A DNA stretch of 64,000 nt from Stutzerimonas stutzeri (GCF_002890895.1 NZ_POUL01000007.1:1-64000), one strand, 5' to 3'; positions 36,994-47,782 are shown, counted from the stretch's first letter. The notes: generated by a model from the sequence alone, not told the origin. A program made the numbers and translations.

Positions 36994-38364
36994 ATGACTC
37001 ACCCTCGCACCGAACTGCTGTCGCCCGCCGGCACCCTGAAATCCATGCGCTACGCCTTTGCCTACGGCGCCGACGCGGTCTATGCCGGGCAGCCGCGCTA
37101 CAGCCTGCGCGTGCGCAACAACGAGTTCGATCACGCCAACCTGCGTCTGGGCATTGATGAAGCGCACGCCCAGGGCAAGCAGTTCTACGTGGTGGTCAAC
37201 ATCGCGCCACACAACGCCAAGCTGCGCACCTTCATCAAGGACCTGGAGCCGGTGGTGGCGATGGGCCCGGATGCGCTGATCATGTCCGATCCCGGCCTGA
37301 TCATGCTGGTTCGCCAGCATTTCCCCGGGATGACCATTCACCTTTCGGTCCAGGCCAACGCGGTGAACTGGGCCAGCGTCGAGTTCTGGCGCCAGCAGGG
37401 GCTGACCCGCGCGATCCTTTCCCGCGAGTTGTCGTTGGAGGAAATCGGCGAGATCCGTGAAAAGGTGCCGGGCATGGAACTGGAGGTCTTCGTCCACGGT
37501 GCGCTGTGCATGGCCTACTCAGGACGCTGTCTGCTCTCGGGCTACATCAACAAGCGCGACCCCAATCAGGGCTCCTGCACCAACGCCTGCCGCTGGGAGT
37601 ACAAGGCTCACGAAGGCAAGGAAGACGAGCTGGGCAACATCGTCCAGCAGTACCAGCCGATTCCGCTCCAGCAGCTTGATCAGGGTCGGAACCAGCCCAC
37701 ACTCGGCGCGGGTGCGCCCACCGATCAGGTATTTCTGCTGGAAGACAGCAGCCGTCCCGGCGAGATGATGGAAGCCTTCGAGGACGAGCACGGCACCTAC
37801 ATCATGAACTCCAAGGACCTGCGTGCCGTGCAGCACGTCGAGCGGCTGGTGCAGATGGGCGTGCATTCATTGAAGATTGAAGGTCGGACCAAATCGCACT
37901 ACTACGTGGCGCGCACCGCACAGGTCTACCGTAAGGCCATCGACGACGCCGTCGCTGGCAGACCCTTTGACAAGTCGCTGATGGACACCCTGGAGTCCCT
38001 GGCCCACCGCGGCTATACCGAGGGCTTCCTTCGTCGTCACGTGCATGACGAGTACCAGAACTACGAGCGCGGCTTCTCGCTGTCGGACCGCCAGCAGTTC
38101 GTCGGCGAACTGACCGGCGAGCGGCGCAACGGGCTGGCTGAGGTGATCGTCAAGAACCGCTTCGCCGTTGGCGACCGCCTGGAACTGATGACACCTCAGG
38201 GCAACCTGAACTTCCGTCTGGACGCGCTGGAGAACAAGCGCGGCGAACGTGCTGAAGTGGCACCCGGCGACGGGCACGTGCTTTACCTGCCAGTCCCGGA
38301 AACGGTGGATCTGCGGTATGCACTGGTGATGCGGGAGCTGGACGGCGGCACCACCCGCGGCTAG
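36994..38364 (+). CDS. trhP: tRNA uridine 5-hydroxylation protein TrhP (U32 peptidase-like, YegQ)
   Basis: U32-family protein needed for prephenate-dependent 5-hydroxylation of U34 in tRNA. The 456-residue length matches E. coli YegQ. The start MTHPRTELLSPAGTLKSMRYAFAYGADAVYAG is typical. Four Cys likely bind an iron-sulfur cluster: Cys172 and Cys179 (LCMAYSGRC) with Cys195 and Cys199 (GSCTNAC). The U32 motif EVFVHGALCMAYSGRC is intact. It is monocistronic, followed by a REP-like hairpin pair. Confidence 0.93.
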   Translation: MTHPRTELLSPAGTLKSMRYAFAYGADAVYAGQPRYSLRVRNNEFDHANLRLGIDEAHAQGKQFYVVVNIAPHNAKLRTFIKDLEPVVAMGPDALIMSDPGLIMLVRQHFPGMTIHLSVQANAVNWASVEFWRQQGLTRAILSRELSLEEIGEIREKVPGMELEVFVHGALCMAYSGRCLLSGYINKRDPNQGSCTNACRWEYKAHEGKEDELGNIVQQYQPIPLQQLDQGRNQPTLGAGAPTDQVFLLEDSSRPGEMMEAFEDEHGTYIMNSKDLRAVQHVERLVQMGVHSLKIEGRTKSHYYVARTAQVYRKAIDDAVAGRPFDKSLMDTLESLAHRGYTEGFLRRHVHDEYQNYERGFSLSDRQQFVGELTGERRNGLAEVIVKNRFAVGDRLELMTPQGNLNFRLDALENKRGERAEVAPGDGHVLYLPVPETVDLRYALVMRELDGGTTRG

Positions 38365-38413
38365 CTCAGGACCCGCTCCGCCGCCGCCGCGTGGCGGGTT
38401 CTGCCGCGACAGC

Positions 38414-38486
38414 CGTAGGGTGGGTTTCAACCCACCAGCAGTTGGCCTGGCGCAGAGCAAGTGGTGGGCTGAAGCCCACCCGACGG
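38414..38486. repeat. REP-type inverted hairpin pair between trhP and the GGDEF-EAL gene
   Basis: Two similar palindromes face each other: GGTGGGTTTCAACCCACC at 38419-38436 and GGTGGGCTGAAGCCCACC at 38463-38480, each with an 8-bp stem and a GTAGGGT- or CGACGG-type flank. This is the common Pseudomonas GTAGGGTGGGC repeat, here as an inverted doublet in a convergent intergenic gap. It may stabilise or end both transcripts. Confidence 0.7.
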
Positions 38487-38510
38487 TCCGCAAAAGCCCA
38501 GCCCGCACCA

Positions 38511-41351
38511 TCAAACCAAAAGTTTGACGAACTCCTCAGGCGGCACTGGCCGGCTGATCAGGTAACCCTGCATCTCGTCACAGCCGTGAGCCTTGAGGAA
38601 ATCCGCCTGTGCCTGGGTTTCGACACCCTCGGCGACAACCTTCAGTTCCAGGCTGTGGACCATGGCGATGATGCCTCGAACGATGGCCGAATCCTCGCCG
38701 ACCTGATCCAGTTCGGAAATGAAAGACCGGTCTATCTTCACGTAATCCACAGGGAAGCGCTTGAGGTAACTCAGCGAGGAATAGCCGGTACCGAAGTCGT
38801 CGATGGCCAGCTTCACGCCCAGCGCGCGCAACTGGCGGCTGATGTTGATGGCATTGTCGATGTCATCGAGCAGCTGGCTTTCGGTCAGTTCCAGCTCGAG
38901 CCGGTCGGCTGGCAGCCCGGTCTCCTCCAGCACCTGGCGCACCAAGCTGACGAAATTACCCTGGCGTAACTGCTTGACCGACAGGTTCACCGAAACCCGA
39001 ATCGCGGCCAGTCCGTCGAGCTGCCATTGACGCGCCTGCCGGCAGGCCTCGCGCAGCACGAACTCGCCGAGCGGGATGATCAGCCCGGTTTCCTCGGCCA
39101 ATGGAATGAAAAAGCCCGGCGCAATCAGGCCTTTCTGCGGATGCCGCCAGCGCACCAACGCTTCGGCCGCATCCAGGCTGTCTTCCTTCACGCTCAACCG
39201 AGGTTGATAGAAGACTTCCAGCTGGCCTTCCTCGACGGCGCGACGCAGCTGGTTTTCCAGCTTGAGATTTTCCAGGCTCGACACCTGCAAGCGCTCGGTG
39301 AAGAACTGCAAGGTGTTGCCGCCCAGATGTTTGGCATGCTGCATGGCCATGTTTGCCTGCAACAGCAGCGAGGTCGCCTCCCGTGAGTTGTCAGGCATGA
39401 GGCTGACACCAATGGACGCACTGATGACCAGCTCCTGATCGTCGATCTGAATGGGTTTGCTGATGCGCGACAGCAGACGGCTACCGCTGTGCGCCAGGCT
39501 GGCCAGGCTGCCGTACCCTTCGAGCACCACCACGAACTCATCACCGGACAAACGGGCAATGGTGTCGGCGTCTGACAGGGTGTGGGACAGACGGCGCGAG
39601 ACCTCACGCAACAGCTGATCGGCCGCCTCGTGCCCCAGGCTTTCATTCAGCGTCTTGAAACGATCCAGATCGATATAGAGCACCGCCAGCCCACGGTTAC
39701 TGCAGCGACTACGCTCACAGGCGCTGTGCAGACGTTCCTTGAGCAAGCTGCGATTGGCCAGCCCGGTCAGCTCGTCGAAGTGGGTCAAATAACGCAGACG
39801 CTCCTCGACCTGGCGCCTGACGCTGAGGTCGGAAACAAATGCGACCACGTTGCAAACGTTGCCTTGCCGGTCGTGCACCACGCGCATCTGCGCCCATTGC
39901 GGGTAGACCTCGCCATTCTTGCGGGTTTCGATCAGCTCGCCTTGCCAGCTGCCGTGCTGCGCCAGGCTTTCGCGAATCGCCGCATATTGCTGGCGACTGT
40001 CCTCGGAGCTGGCCAGCAGGGCGACGCTTCTGCCGATCAGTTCGGCTCGGCTGAAACCGGACAGGTCGCAGCAAGCCTGATTAACCGCCAGCAGATTGAA
40101 CTCGGGGTCCATGATCGCCATGCCCTCACCCGCCGCCTCGAACACCGTCGCGGCCAACCGCAATTGCTCGGCCTGACGATGGCTCTCGCTGATGTCTCGC
40201 CGGGTTCCGATCATGCGCAAGGCACGGCCACTGGCATCGCGCTCGGTGACGCGACCACGGTCTTCGATCCATACGAAGCTACCGTCGCTCAGCATCGCCC
40301 GGTATTGCACGGCATAGCTGTCGGTCTTGCCCTTCAAGTGATCGATCATGTCCTGCCGGACACGCGGGCCATCTTCCGGATGCACCTCAGGACGCTGCTG
40401 GTCGACCAGCAGCAGTCGGTCACTCAGGCCTACACCAAAAACCACGTCCATTCTCGAATGGAGGACCTCGCCATTGGCCATGTCCCAATCCCACATGCCT
40501 AGCTCGCTGGCTTCCAGCGCAAGGCTCAGGCGTGCCTCGCTTTCATGCAGCGCAGCAGTGCGCTCGATCACGCGCCGCTCCAGCCCATCGAAAGCCTCCC
40601 GTAGCCGGCCCTCGACATGACGGCGTTGCTCGATTTCCCGGCCCAGTTCGCCGTTCAGCTCGATGGCTTGCCCGCGCATGTTTTCCAGCCGCCGGATCAG
40701 CAACTGATTGTGCAGACGCTGGGCCAGGCTGGCCGTAACCACTCGGTTCATTTGCCAGGCGATCATACTCAGCGTGAGCAACACGATCGCCGCCAGCACA
40801 CCCCATCCCTGCAGTTGGGGCTCACCGCTGCCCAGAAGCACAACCGCTGCGGGAAGCAGCCCTGGGATGGCAAACGCACCGAACGCCCGGAGCGACACGC
40901 CGCAGGCCACGCACCCGGCAAAGAACACCGAGGCAAGCGAGCCGAGCAGTATCGTCTGCTGTAAAAAAGGCCCGTCGAGCGCCAGCTCGATGATGGCGTA
41001 GTCCAGCGTCATCGCACTGGCGACACTGGCTAGTAGAAAGGTTCGATACCAGCGAGGGTGCTGCTGCTGCTCTGCGCTGGCTTTGGCAAAGCGGCGCGTC
41101 TGCTGCAGCCGCAGCAGGGCGAGCGCAAAAGTCACACCCGACCAGATCGCCGTTTGCAGCTTCGGCCCTTCCGCCCAGAGCACGACGGGAAACACCAGGC
41201 TGGTGATGATCATCAGAAGCAGCGCGAGTCGTGAGCCCTCATAGAGCAGCCGCGTGCGCTCGGCCCGCTGGTCGCTCTCTGCAAGATTGAAAGCGGCGTG
41301 GTCCTCCATGGCCATTGACGCCGACGGATTAGCTTGTGCGGAATCGATCAT
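38511..41351 (-). CDS. Membrane-anchored PAS-GGDEF-EAL cyclic-di-GMP protein
   Basis: A 946-residue protein: several N-terminal membrane segments (about 40-200), a coiled coil, two PAS regions with PAC motifs ([23 protein letters not shown]), then GGDEF and EAL domains. The cyclase motif is SGDEF near 602-606, a permitted variant of GGDEF. The EAL domain has EALVRWRHP at about 728, and [17 protein letters not shown] with the catalytic acidic residues; phosphodiesterase looks intact. Start at [20 protein letters not shown]; an ATG 12 codons in is possible. The frame extends 78 codons upstream without a plausible start. Confidence 0.93.
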   Translation of the reverse strand: MIDSAQANPSASMAMEDHAAFNLAESDQRAERTRLLYEGSRLALLLMIITSLVFPVVLWAEGPKLQTAIWSGVTFALALLRLQQTRRFAKASAEQQQHPRWYRTFLLASVASAMTLDYAIIELALDGPFLQQTILLGSLASVFFAGCVACGVSLRAFGAFAIPGLLPAAVVLLGSGEPQLQGWGVLAAIVLLTLSMIAWQMNRVVTASLAQRLHNQLLIRRLENMRGQAIELNGELGREIEQRRHVEGRLREAFDGLERRVIERTAALHESEARLSLALEASELGMWDWDMANGEVLHSRMDVVFGVGLSDRLLLVDQQRPEVHPEDGPRVRQDMIDHLKGKTDSYAVQYRAMLSDGSFVWIEDRGRVTERDASGRALRMIGTRRDISESHRQAEQLRLAATVFEAAGEGMAIMDPEFNLLAVNQACCDLSGFSRAELIGRSVALLASSEDSRQQYAAIRESLAQHGSWQGELIETRKNGEVYPQWAQMRVVHDRQGNVCNVVAFVSDLSVRRQVEERLRYLTHFDELTGLANRSLLKERLHSACERSRCSNRGLAVLYIDLDRFKTLNESLGHEAADQLLREVSRRLSHTLSDADTIARLSGDEFVVVLEGYGSLASLAHSGSRLLSRISKPIQIDDQELVISASIGVSLMPDNSREATSLLLQANMAMQHAKHLGGNTLQFFTERLQVSSLENLKLENQLRRAVEEGQLEVFYQPRLSVKEDSLDAAEALVRWRHPQKGLIAPGFFIPLAEETGLIIPLGEFVLREACRQARQWQLDGLAAIRVSVNLSVKQLRQGNFVSLVRQVLEETGLPADRLELELTESQLLDDIDNAINISRQLRALGVKLAIDDFGTGYSSLSYLKRFPVDYVKIDRSFISELDQVGEDSAIVRGIIAMVHSLELKVVAEGVETQAQADFLKAHGCDEMQGYLISRPVPPEEFVKLLV

Positions 41352-41636
41352 CGGGCTGTTCTTGTAATGGATGTCTGGAGCATTAAGCGTGCCTTGAGGT
41401 ACGCCCCGATAATGGCACGATGCTAGCGCCCGGTCATCGTCTGTCCGACCAAAGACCATATTGACGATACGCAGGTATGGATCAGCTGGATATTTACAGG
41501 CTCTGTGATCCAGGGCCGGCCCGGCCCATGGCGCTGTCTCGGCTGCAACAGACAAGCCCGCACTCTGCCGTTGACCCGCTAGCACCCCATCCGTTGCACG
41601 AGCGGGTCAGTCGGATTTCCGGCTAGAATGGCGCCC

Positions 41637-43826
41637 ATGCATGACGATCTCTCTCTTCTCCTGAACTCCCTCAACGATGCCCAGCGCCAGGCCGTAGCCG
41701 CGCCGCTGGGTCGTCAATTGGTCCTCGCCGGTGCCGGCTCGGGCAAGACCCGCGTGCTGGTGCACCGTATCGCCTGGCTGCACCAGATCGAGCGCGCATC
41801 TTTGCACTCGATTCTTTCAGTAACCTTTACCAACAAGGCCGCCGCCGAGATGCGCCAGCGCATCGAACAGCTGATGAAGGTCAACCCGCAAGGCATGTGG
41901 GTCGGGACCTTCCACGGCCTGGCCCACCGCCTGCTGCGCGCGCACTGGCAGGAAGCGAAGCTGGCGCAGAATTTCCAGATCCTAGACTCCGACGATCAGC
42001 AACGGCTGGTCAAGCGGGTGATCCGCGAACTCGGCCTCGATGAGCAGCGCTGGCCGGCGCGCCAGGCGCAATGGTGGATCAACGGGCAGAAGGACGAAGG
42101 CCTGCGGCCCAAAAACATCCAGCCCAGCGGCGACCTATTCCTCGCGACCATGCTGAGCATCTACCAGGCCTATGAAGAAGCCTGCGCCCGCGCCGGTGTC
42201 ATCGATTTTTCCGAGCTGCTGTTGCGCGCGCTGGACCTGTGGCGCGATAACCCAGGCCTGCTGGATCACTACCAGCGCCGCTTCCGGCATATTCTGGTGG
42301 ACGAGTTCCAGGACACCAACGCCGTGCAGTACGCCTGGCTGCGCCTGCTGGCCAAAGGCGGCGACAGTTTGATGGTGGTGGGCGACGACGACCAGTCGAT
42401 CTACGGCTGGCGCGGCGCTCGGGTGGAGAACCTCCACCAGTTCAGCGAAGACTTCCAGGACGCTGTAACAATCCGCCTCGAGCAGAACTACCGCTCCACC
42501 GCCTGCATCCTCAAGGCGGCCAACGCCCTGATCGCCAACAACCAGGGCCGTCTCGGCAAGGAACTGTGGACCGACGGCTGCGAGGGCGAGCCGATCAGCC
42601 TCTACGCCGCCTTTAATGAACACGACGAAGCGCGCTACGTCGTCGAGAGCATCGAGAAAGCAATCCGCGAAGGCATGAGCCGCAGCGAGATCGCCATCCT
42701 CTATCGCTCCAACGCCCAGTCACGGGTCCTCGAAGAAGCCCTGCTGCGCGAACGCATTCCCTACCGGATCTACGGTGGCCAGCGCTTCTTCGAACGTGCC
42801 GAGATCAAGAACGCCATGGCCTACCTGCGCCTGATCCAGGCGCGGGACAACGACGCGGCACTGGAACGGGTAATCAACGTGCCGGCACGCGGAATCGGCG
42901 AGAAAACCGTCGAAGCCCTGCGCCAGCTGGCGCGCCAGCAGGAAACTTCGATGTGGGCCGCGCTGCACCAAGCAGTCGGCACCAAGGTGGTGTCGGGCCG
43001 TGCAGCGAGTGCACTGAACGGCTTTGTCGAGTTGATCGACGGTCTCGCCCTGAAAGTCGAGGGCATGCAGCTGCACAACATGGCGCAGCTGGTCATCGAG
43101 CAGTCCGGACTGCTGGCCTACCATCGTGACGAAAAAGGCGAGAAGGCTCAGGCACGGGTGGAGAACCTCGAAGAACTGGTCTCCGCTGCGCGTGCTTTCG
43201 ACAATTACAGCGAAGATCAGGAAGACGAGCAGACCCCGCTTGCCGCCTTCCTTGATCACGCCTCGCTGGAGGCCGGCGAGCAGCAGGCAGGCGATCACGA
43301 AGACAGCGTGCAGCTGATGACCTTGCACAGCGCCAAGGGCCTGGAGTTTCCGATGGTGTTCCTGGTCGGCATGGAAGAAGGCCTGTTCCCGCACAAGATG
43401 AGCCTGGAAGAACCCGGCCGCCTCGAGGAAGAACGCCGCCTGGCCTATGTCGGCATCACCCGCGCCATGCAGCAGCTGATCGTCACCTATGCCGAAACCC
43501 GTCGGCTGTATGGCAGCGAGACCTACAACAAGATCTCGCGCTTCATTCGCGAACTGCCGCCCGCGCTGATCAGCGAAGTGCGCTTGAGCAATACCGTCAG
43601 CCGCAGCTTCAATACCCGTGGCATGAGTGGCGGCTCGCTGTTCGATGGCGCCAATGTTCCAGACACCCCGTTCAACCTTGGTCAGCGCGTGCGTCATTCG
43701 CTGTTCGGCGAGGGCACCATCCTCAACTTCGAAGGCTCCGGAGCGCAGGCCCGGGTGCAGGTGAATTTCGAAGACGAAGGAAGCAAGTGGTTGATGCTCA
43801 GTTATGCCAAACTGGAACCGCTATGA
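41637..43826 (+). CDS. uvrD: DNA helicase II UvrD
   Basis: SF1A 3'-5' helicase of nucleotide-excision and mismatch repair. Start MHDDLSLLLNSLNDAQRQAV gives 729 residues, the usual length. Walker A is AGAGSGKTR (residues 30-38), Walker B is LVDEFQDTN, and motif III-VI are present, including LEQNYRST and VGITRAMQQLIVTYA. The C-terminal LGQRVRHSLFGEGTILNFEG is the RNA polymerase-binding Tudor-like segment. It is monocistronic. Confidence 0.97.
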   Translation: MHDDLSLLLNSLNDAQRQAVAAPLGRQLVLAGAGSGKTRVLVHRIAWLHQIERASLHSILSVTFTNKAAAEMRQRIEQLMKVNPQGMWVGTFHGLAHRLLRAHWQEAKLAQNFQILDSDDQQRLVKRVIRELGLDEQRWPARQAQWWINGQKDEGLRPKNIQPSGDLFLATMLSIYQAYEEACARAGVIDFSELLLRALDLWRDNPGLLDHYQRRFRHILVDEFQDTNAVQYAWLRLLAKGGDSLMVVGDDDQSIYGWRGARVENLHQFSEDFQDAVTIRLEQNYRSTACILKAANALIANNQGRLGKELWTDGCEGEPISLYAAFNEHDEARYVVESIEKAIREGMSRSEIAILYRSNAQSRVLEEALLRERIPYRIYGGQRFFERAEIKNAMAYLRLIQARDNDAALERVINVPARGIGEKTVEALRQLARQQETSMWAALHQAVGTKVVSGRAASALNGFVELIDGLALKVEGMQLHNMAQLVIEQSGLLAYHRDEKGEKAQARVENLEELVSAARAFDNYSEDQEDEQTPLAAFLDHASLEAGEQQAGDHEDSVQLMTLHSAKGLEFPMVFLVGMEEGLFPHKMSLEEPGRLEEERRLAYVGITRAMQQLIVTYAETRRLYGSETYNKISRFIRELPPALISEVRLSNTVSRSFNTRGMSGGSLFDGANVPDTPFNLGQRVRHSLFGEGTILNFEGSGAQARVQVNFEDEGSKWLMLSYAKLEPL

Positions 43827-43837
43827 CGTTTACGTCA
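43824..43837. promoter_or_regulatory. Palindrome TGACGT-TT-ACGTCA at the uvrD stop, upstream of the TRAP lipoprotein gene
   Basis: A 6+6 inverted repeat with a 2-bp centre; its first TGA is the uvrD stop. It resembles the TTTACG/ACGTCAA half-sites of MerR-type acyl-CoA catabolism regulators such as LiuR, as I recall them, and lies 46 bp before the next start. Role unproven. Confidence 0.4.
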
Positions 43838-43882
43838 ACCTGTACCGATACTAATAAAATTCGCCAAAGGAAATAGCCATTC

Positions 43883-44992
43883 ATGAAACGCCGTCACTTG
43901 TTTGGTGTTGCCGCTGCCCTGCTTGCCTCCCTCAGCCTTGCAGGCTGCAACGACGAAAAGAAAGTCGAACCCACCGCCGAGCCCAAGGCTGCCGCCAGCG
44001 AAGCGCCCGAGACTTATAACTGGAAGATGGTCACCGCCTGGCCGAAGAACTACCCGGGTCTGGGTACTGCCGCCCAGCGTCTGGCCGATCGGGTCGAAGC
44101 CATGAGTGATGGCCGCCTGACCATCAAGGTCTACGCCGCCGGTGAGCTGGTCCCCGCCCTGGAAGTGTTCGACGCCGTTTCCCGTGGCACCGCCGAACTC
44201 GGCCATGGCGCGGCCTACTACTGGAAAGGCAAGGTGCCGACCGCGCAGTTCTTCACCTCGGTGCCGTTCGGTCTGTCGACCAGCGAGATGAACGCCTGGC
44301 TGACCCGCGGCGGCGGCCAGGAATTCTGGGACGAAGCCTATGCGCCCTACGGTGTGAAGCCGATGGTAGTCGGCAACACCGGCATGCAGATGGGCGGCTG
44401 GTTCAACAAGGAAATCAATTCACTGCAGGACTTGCAGGGCCTGAAGATCCGGACCCCCGGCCTGGGCGGCGAAGTGCTGACCCGTCTCGGCGCAACCACG
44501 GTCAACATGCCCGGCGGCGAAGTGTTTACCGCCCTGCAGACCGGGGCCATCGACGCCACCGACTGGGTCAGCCCGTACAATGACCTGGCCTTTGGTCTGC
44601 ACAAGGCCGCCAAGTACTACTACTACCCCGGCTGGCAGGAGCCTCAGGCCGTGCTCGAGCTGCTGGTCAACCAGAAGGCCCTCGACAGCCTGCCGGACGA
44701 CCTGCGCGCCATCCTCACCGAGGCCGCCGGCGCCGCCAGCCGCGATATGATCGACGACTACGTCTACAACAACGCCATGGCACTCGATCAGCTCAAGCAA
44801 CAAGGCGCGCAACTCAAGCGCTTCCCTGACGAAGTATTGAGCGCCATGCGTGAGCAGTCTGATGTCGTTCTAGGCGAACTGGCCGCACAAAGCGAGCTGA
44901 ACGGCCGTATCTGGGCGTCGATGAAGGCGTTCCAGGCGCAGGTCAAGCCGATGCAAGAGATCTCCGAGAAAGAACTGTACAACTGGCGCTGA
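43883..44992 (+). CDS. TRAP transporter substrate-binding lipoprotein (DctP family)
   Basis: A 369-residue TRAP binding protein of the TakP/keto-acid type. MKRRHLFGVAAALLASLSLAGC ends in a lipobox with Cys22; the twin Arg may also allow Tat export. Motifs: VTAWPKNYPGLG at the mature start, the DctP-type stretch VFDAVSRGTAELGHG, and YYYYPGWQEPQAVLELL near residue 245. No dctQ/dctM genes are adjacent, so it serves a transporter elsewhere. Substrate unknown; 2-oxo acid is possible for this type. Confidence 0.92.
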   Translation: MKRRHLFGVAAALLASLSLAGCNDEKKVEPTAEPKAAASEAPETYNWKMVTAWPKNYPGLGTAAQRLADRVEAMSDGRLTIKVYAAGELVPALEVFDAVSRGTAELGHGAAYYWKGKVPTAQFFTSVPFGLSTSEMNAWLTRGGGQEFWDEAYAPYGVKPMVVGNTGMQMGGWFNKEINSLQDLQGLKIRTPGLGGEVLTRLGATTVNMPGGEVFTALQTGAIDATDWVSPYNDLAFGLHKAAKYYYYPGWQEPQAVLELLVNQKALDSLPDDLRAILTEAAGAASRDMIDDYVYNNAMALDQLKQQGAQLKRFPDEVLSAMREQSDVVLGELAAQSELNGRIWASMKAFQAQVKPMQEISEKELYNWR

Positions 44993-45126
44993 GCCAGATG
45001 AGCCGCTGTGCTTGCCTAACCCGGTAAGCGCAGCGGAGCAAAAGCCCGAAACACTCTGCAACTGGCGCGCCCGCACTGGGGCGTGCACCATCCGCTTCGT
45101 ATCTTCGTCCAATCCAGGAATACCAA

Positions 45127-45972
45127 ATGCAACGTGTGCTCAGCATTTTCATGGCGCTGTGTATCGGCCTGACCCTCAGCCTCGACGTTCATGCCAAGCG
45201 CTTCGGCGGTGGTAAGAGCTTCGGCTCGGCGCCCAGCCATCAAACGCGCCAGGCGCCGCAACAGACCCAGGCCGCGCCAAACCAGGCAGGTCGTCAGACA
45301 CCTGCCGCCGCCAGTGGCGCCTCGCGCTGGTTGGGCCCGCTGGCCGGCCTCGCCGCCGGTGGCCTACTGGCATCCATGTTCATGGGTGACGGCTTCGAAG
45401 GCATCCAGTTCATGGACATCCTGATCTTCGGCGGCATCGCCTTCCTGCTGTTCCGCTTCCTTGCCGCGCGCCGTCGCCAGCAGCAACCGGCCATGGCCGG
45501 ACACGGGAATGCACCAATGCAGCGCGAAATGCCTGCACAGCAGTCGATCTTCGGCGGCAGCAGCGCCGCTCGTCCGGCTGCTGCTCCAGTGATCAACGCC
45601 CCAGCCTGGTTCAACGAGCAGAACTTCGTGACGGCCGCGCGCGAACACTTCCTCTCGCTGCAGCAGCATTGGGACGCCAACGAGATGGACAAGATCAGCG
45701 AGTTCGTCACGCCGCAACTGTTCGAGTTCCTCAAGCGTGAGCGCGCCGAGATCGGCGATGCGTACCAGTCCACCTACGTCGACGACCTGCAGATTCAGCT
45801 TGATGGCGTAGACGACCAGGCCGACAAGACCGTTGCGACGCTGACCTTCGTCGGCGTGTCGAAGAACTCACGCTTCGACCAGGGCGAACCGTTCAGCGAA
45901 AGCTGGCGCATGGAGCGCGCCCAAGGCGAGAACCAGCCTTGGCTGGTGGCCGGTATTCGCCAGAACGCCTGA
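45127..45972 (+). CDS. Tim44-like domain protein
   Basis: A 281-residue protein with an N-terminal signal or anchor (MQRVLSIFMALCIGLTLSLDVHA), a Gly/Ser/Gln/Ala-rich spacer, a second hydrophobic segment (FGGIAFLLFRFLAARR, about 105-120) and a Tim44/Bmp-like NTF2 fold at 150-280 (FNEQNFVTAAREHFLSLQQHWD). The bacterial role is unknown, possibly envelope-associated. It is monocistronic and closed by a tandem hairpin terminator. Confidence 0.88.
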   Translation: MQRVLSIFMALCIGLTLSLDVHAKRFGGGKSFGSAPSHQTRQAPQQTQAAPNQAGRQTPAAASGASRWLGPLAGLAAGGLLASMFMGDGFEGIQFMDILIFGGIAFLLFRFLAARRRQQQPAMAGHGNAPMQREMPAQQSIFGGSSAARPAAAPVINAPAWFNEQNFVTAAREHFLSLQQHWDANEMDKISEFVTPQLFEFLKRERAEIGDAYQSTYVDDLQIQLDGVDDQADKTVATLTFVGVSKNSRFDQGEPFSESWRMERAQGENQPWLVAGIRQNA

Positions 45973-46372
45973 GCCGCTACCTGAGACGACTCCGCTCTGT
46001 TCGGAGTCGCTCGCAAAAGCCTCGCCGCATGGCGAGGCTTTTTTGTTTCTACACCCCCGTTGTTTCCCGAGCGCAACGAACGGGCCGCGCCGTAGCGTTG
46101 AACGGGGTCGACCGCCCTGCTCGAGTGCACGAATAGCCGAATAACCCAGCCCTAAGGCAGCAACTTGCACGCCCATCCGCACCTCCGCGAACGCCCCTAT
46201 CCTGCGCCCATCGTGGCAAACATCGGCTGAACCCTGCTCGCACATGGGCGTCTATGCTGTTCGGATAACAGTAATAGTCCAGAGGTCCTGCGTGTCAGGC
46301 AGCATCGAAACAAGGAATGGAGCCGCCGCTGCGCTCGTTCAGGGCGACCTGCCCACTGCACGCCAATCCACG
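45973..46372. other. 400-bp gap between the Tim44-like gene and selA
   Basis: The gap starts with the tandem terminator. From 46045 to 46372 I see no gene with coding signs; it presumably holds the selA promoter. The upstream in-frame extension of selA from 46244 to 46372 has no family likeness. Confidence 0.6.
45987..46044. terminator. Tandem hairpins ending the Tim44-like gene
   Basis: First hairpin CGACTCCG/CGGAGTCG (45987-46009, 8-bp stem, 7-base loop). The second is AAAAGCCTCGCC-GCAT-GGCGAGGCTTTTTT (46015-46044), a 12-bp stem with a 6-T run, a strong Rho-independent terminator on the plus strand. Confidence 0.92.
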
Positions 46373-47782
46373 ATGACCAGCGTTCGCCTGCCTTCTATCG
46401 ACAAGCTGCTGCGCGCGCCGGCCTGCACCCCGCTCCAGCAGCGTTATGGCCGCAGCGTGCTGCTCGACACACTGCGCGACCTGCTCGACGAGCTGCGAGA
46501 GCCGGCTCGCCACGGTCAGCTGGCCGCGCTGGAGCTGTCCGAAGCGGTGCTAGCCGGCCGCGCCGGTGAACGCCTCGCCAACCAACACCGCAGCCACGTG
46601 CGCCGCGTGTTCAATCTGACTGGCACGGTGCTGCACACTAATCTGGGTCGCGCCCTGTTGCCGGATGAGGCCATCGAGGCGATCACCCTGGCGGCGCGCT
46701 ATCCACTGAATCTGGAGTTCGACCTGGCCACCGGCAAGCGCGGCGACCGCGATGACCTCATCGAAGGGCTGATTCGCGAGCTGACCGGCGCCGAGGCCGT
46801 CACGGTGGTCAACAACAATGCAGCGGCCGTGCTGCTGGCATTGAACAGCCTTGGCGCCCGCAAGGAAGGCATTATTTCCCGTGGTGAGCTGATCGAGATC
46901 GGCGGTGCTTTCCGCATCCCCGACATCATGGCCCGCGCCGGTGTGAAGCTGCATGAGGTGGGCACCACTAACCGCACCCACGCCAAGGATTATGAAGCCG
47001 CGATCAATCCGCGCAGCGGCCTGTTGATGCGCGTACACACCAGCAATTACAGCGTGCAGGGTTTCACTGCCAGCGTCGGCACTGCCGAGCTGGCGCAGAT
47101 TGCCCATGCGCACGGCTTGCCGTTGCTCGAAGACCTCGGCAGCGGCAGCCTGGTCGACCTCTCGCGCTGGGGCCTGCCCAAGGAACCCACCGTGCAGGAG
47201 GCCCTACGCGACGGCGCCGACATCGTCACTTTCAGCGGCGACAAGCTGCTCGGCGGCCCGCAATCAGGGCTGATCGTCGGCAACCGCGAGCTGATCCAGA
47301 AGATCAAGAAGAACCCGCTCAAGCGCGCCCTGCGTGTCGACAAGCTGACCCTCGCCGCGCTGGAAGCGGTACTCAACCTCTATCGCGACCCGGATCGCCT
47401 GGCCGAACGACTCACCAGCCTGCGCCTGCTCAGCCGGCCGCAAGCGGATATCCGCATCCAGGCCAAACGCCTGGCACCCGCGCTGGCCAGCGCTCTGGGC
47501 GAGCCCTGGCAGGTCACTGTCGAGGAGGCGCTGGGCATGATTGGAAGTGGCGCACAACCGGTGGCGCGCCTGCCCAGCGCAGCCTTGTGCATTCGCCCGC
47601 AGCAGCCCCGGCGCCTGCGCGGCCGCAGCCTGCGCTTGCTGGAAGAGGCGCTGCGCGAATTGCCTATCCCGATCCTGGGCCGGGTCGCTGACGACGCACT
47701 CTGGCTCGACCTGCGTCAGCTGGACGATGAGCCGGCGTTGCTCGCCCAGCTTTCGCACCTGCAGCAGGCGCTGGTGCCATGA
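46373..47782 (+). CDS. selA: L-seryl-tRNA(Sec) selenium transferase SelA
   Basis: PLP enzyme converting Ser-tRNA(Sec) to Sec-tRNA(Sec) with selenophosphate. The start at [21 protein letters not shown] gives 469 residues. PLP Lys291 is in [15 protein letters not shown]. The N-terminal part [26 protein letters not shown] is typical. It overlaps selB by 4 bp (ATGA), so the two are coupled, and selC follows. selD is not in the window. Confidence 0.97.
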   Translation: MTSVRLPSIDKLLRAPACTPLQQRYGRSVLLDTLRDLLDELREPARHGQLAALELSEAVLAGRAGERLANQHRSHVRRVFNLTGTVLHTNLGRALLPDEAIEAITLAARYPLNLEFDLATGKRGDRDDLIEGLIRELTGAEAVTVVNNNAAAVLLALNSLGARKEGIISRGELIEIGGAFRIPDIMARAGVKLHEVGTTNRTHAKDYEAAINPRSGLLMRVHTSNYSVQGFTASVGTAELAQIAHAHGLPLLEDLGSGSLVDLSRWGLPKEPTVQEALRDGADIVTFSGDKLLGGPQSGLIVGNRELIQKIKKNPLKRALRVDKLTLAALEAVLNLYRDPDRLAERLTSLRLLSRPQADIRIQAKRLAPALASALGEPWQVTVEEALGMIGSGAQPVARLPSAALCIRPQQPRRLRGRSLRLLEEALRELPIPILGRVADDALWLDLRQLDDEPALLAQLSHLQQALVP

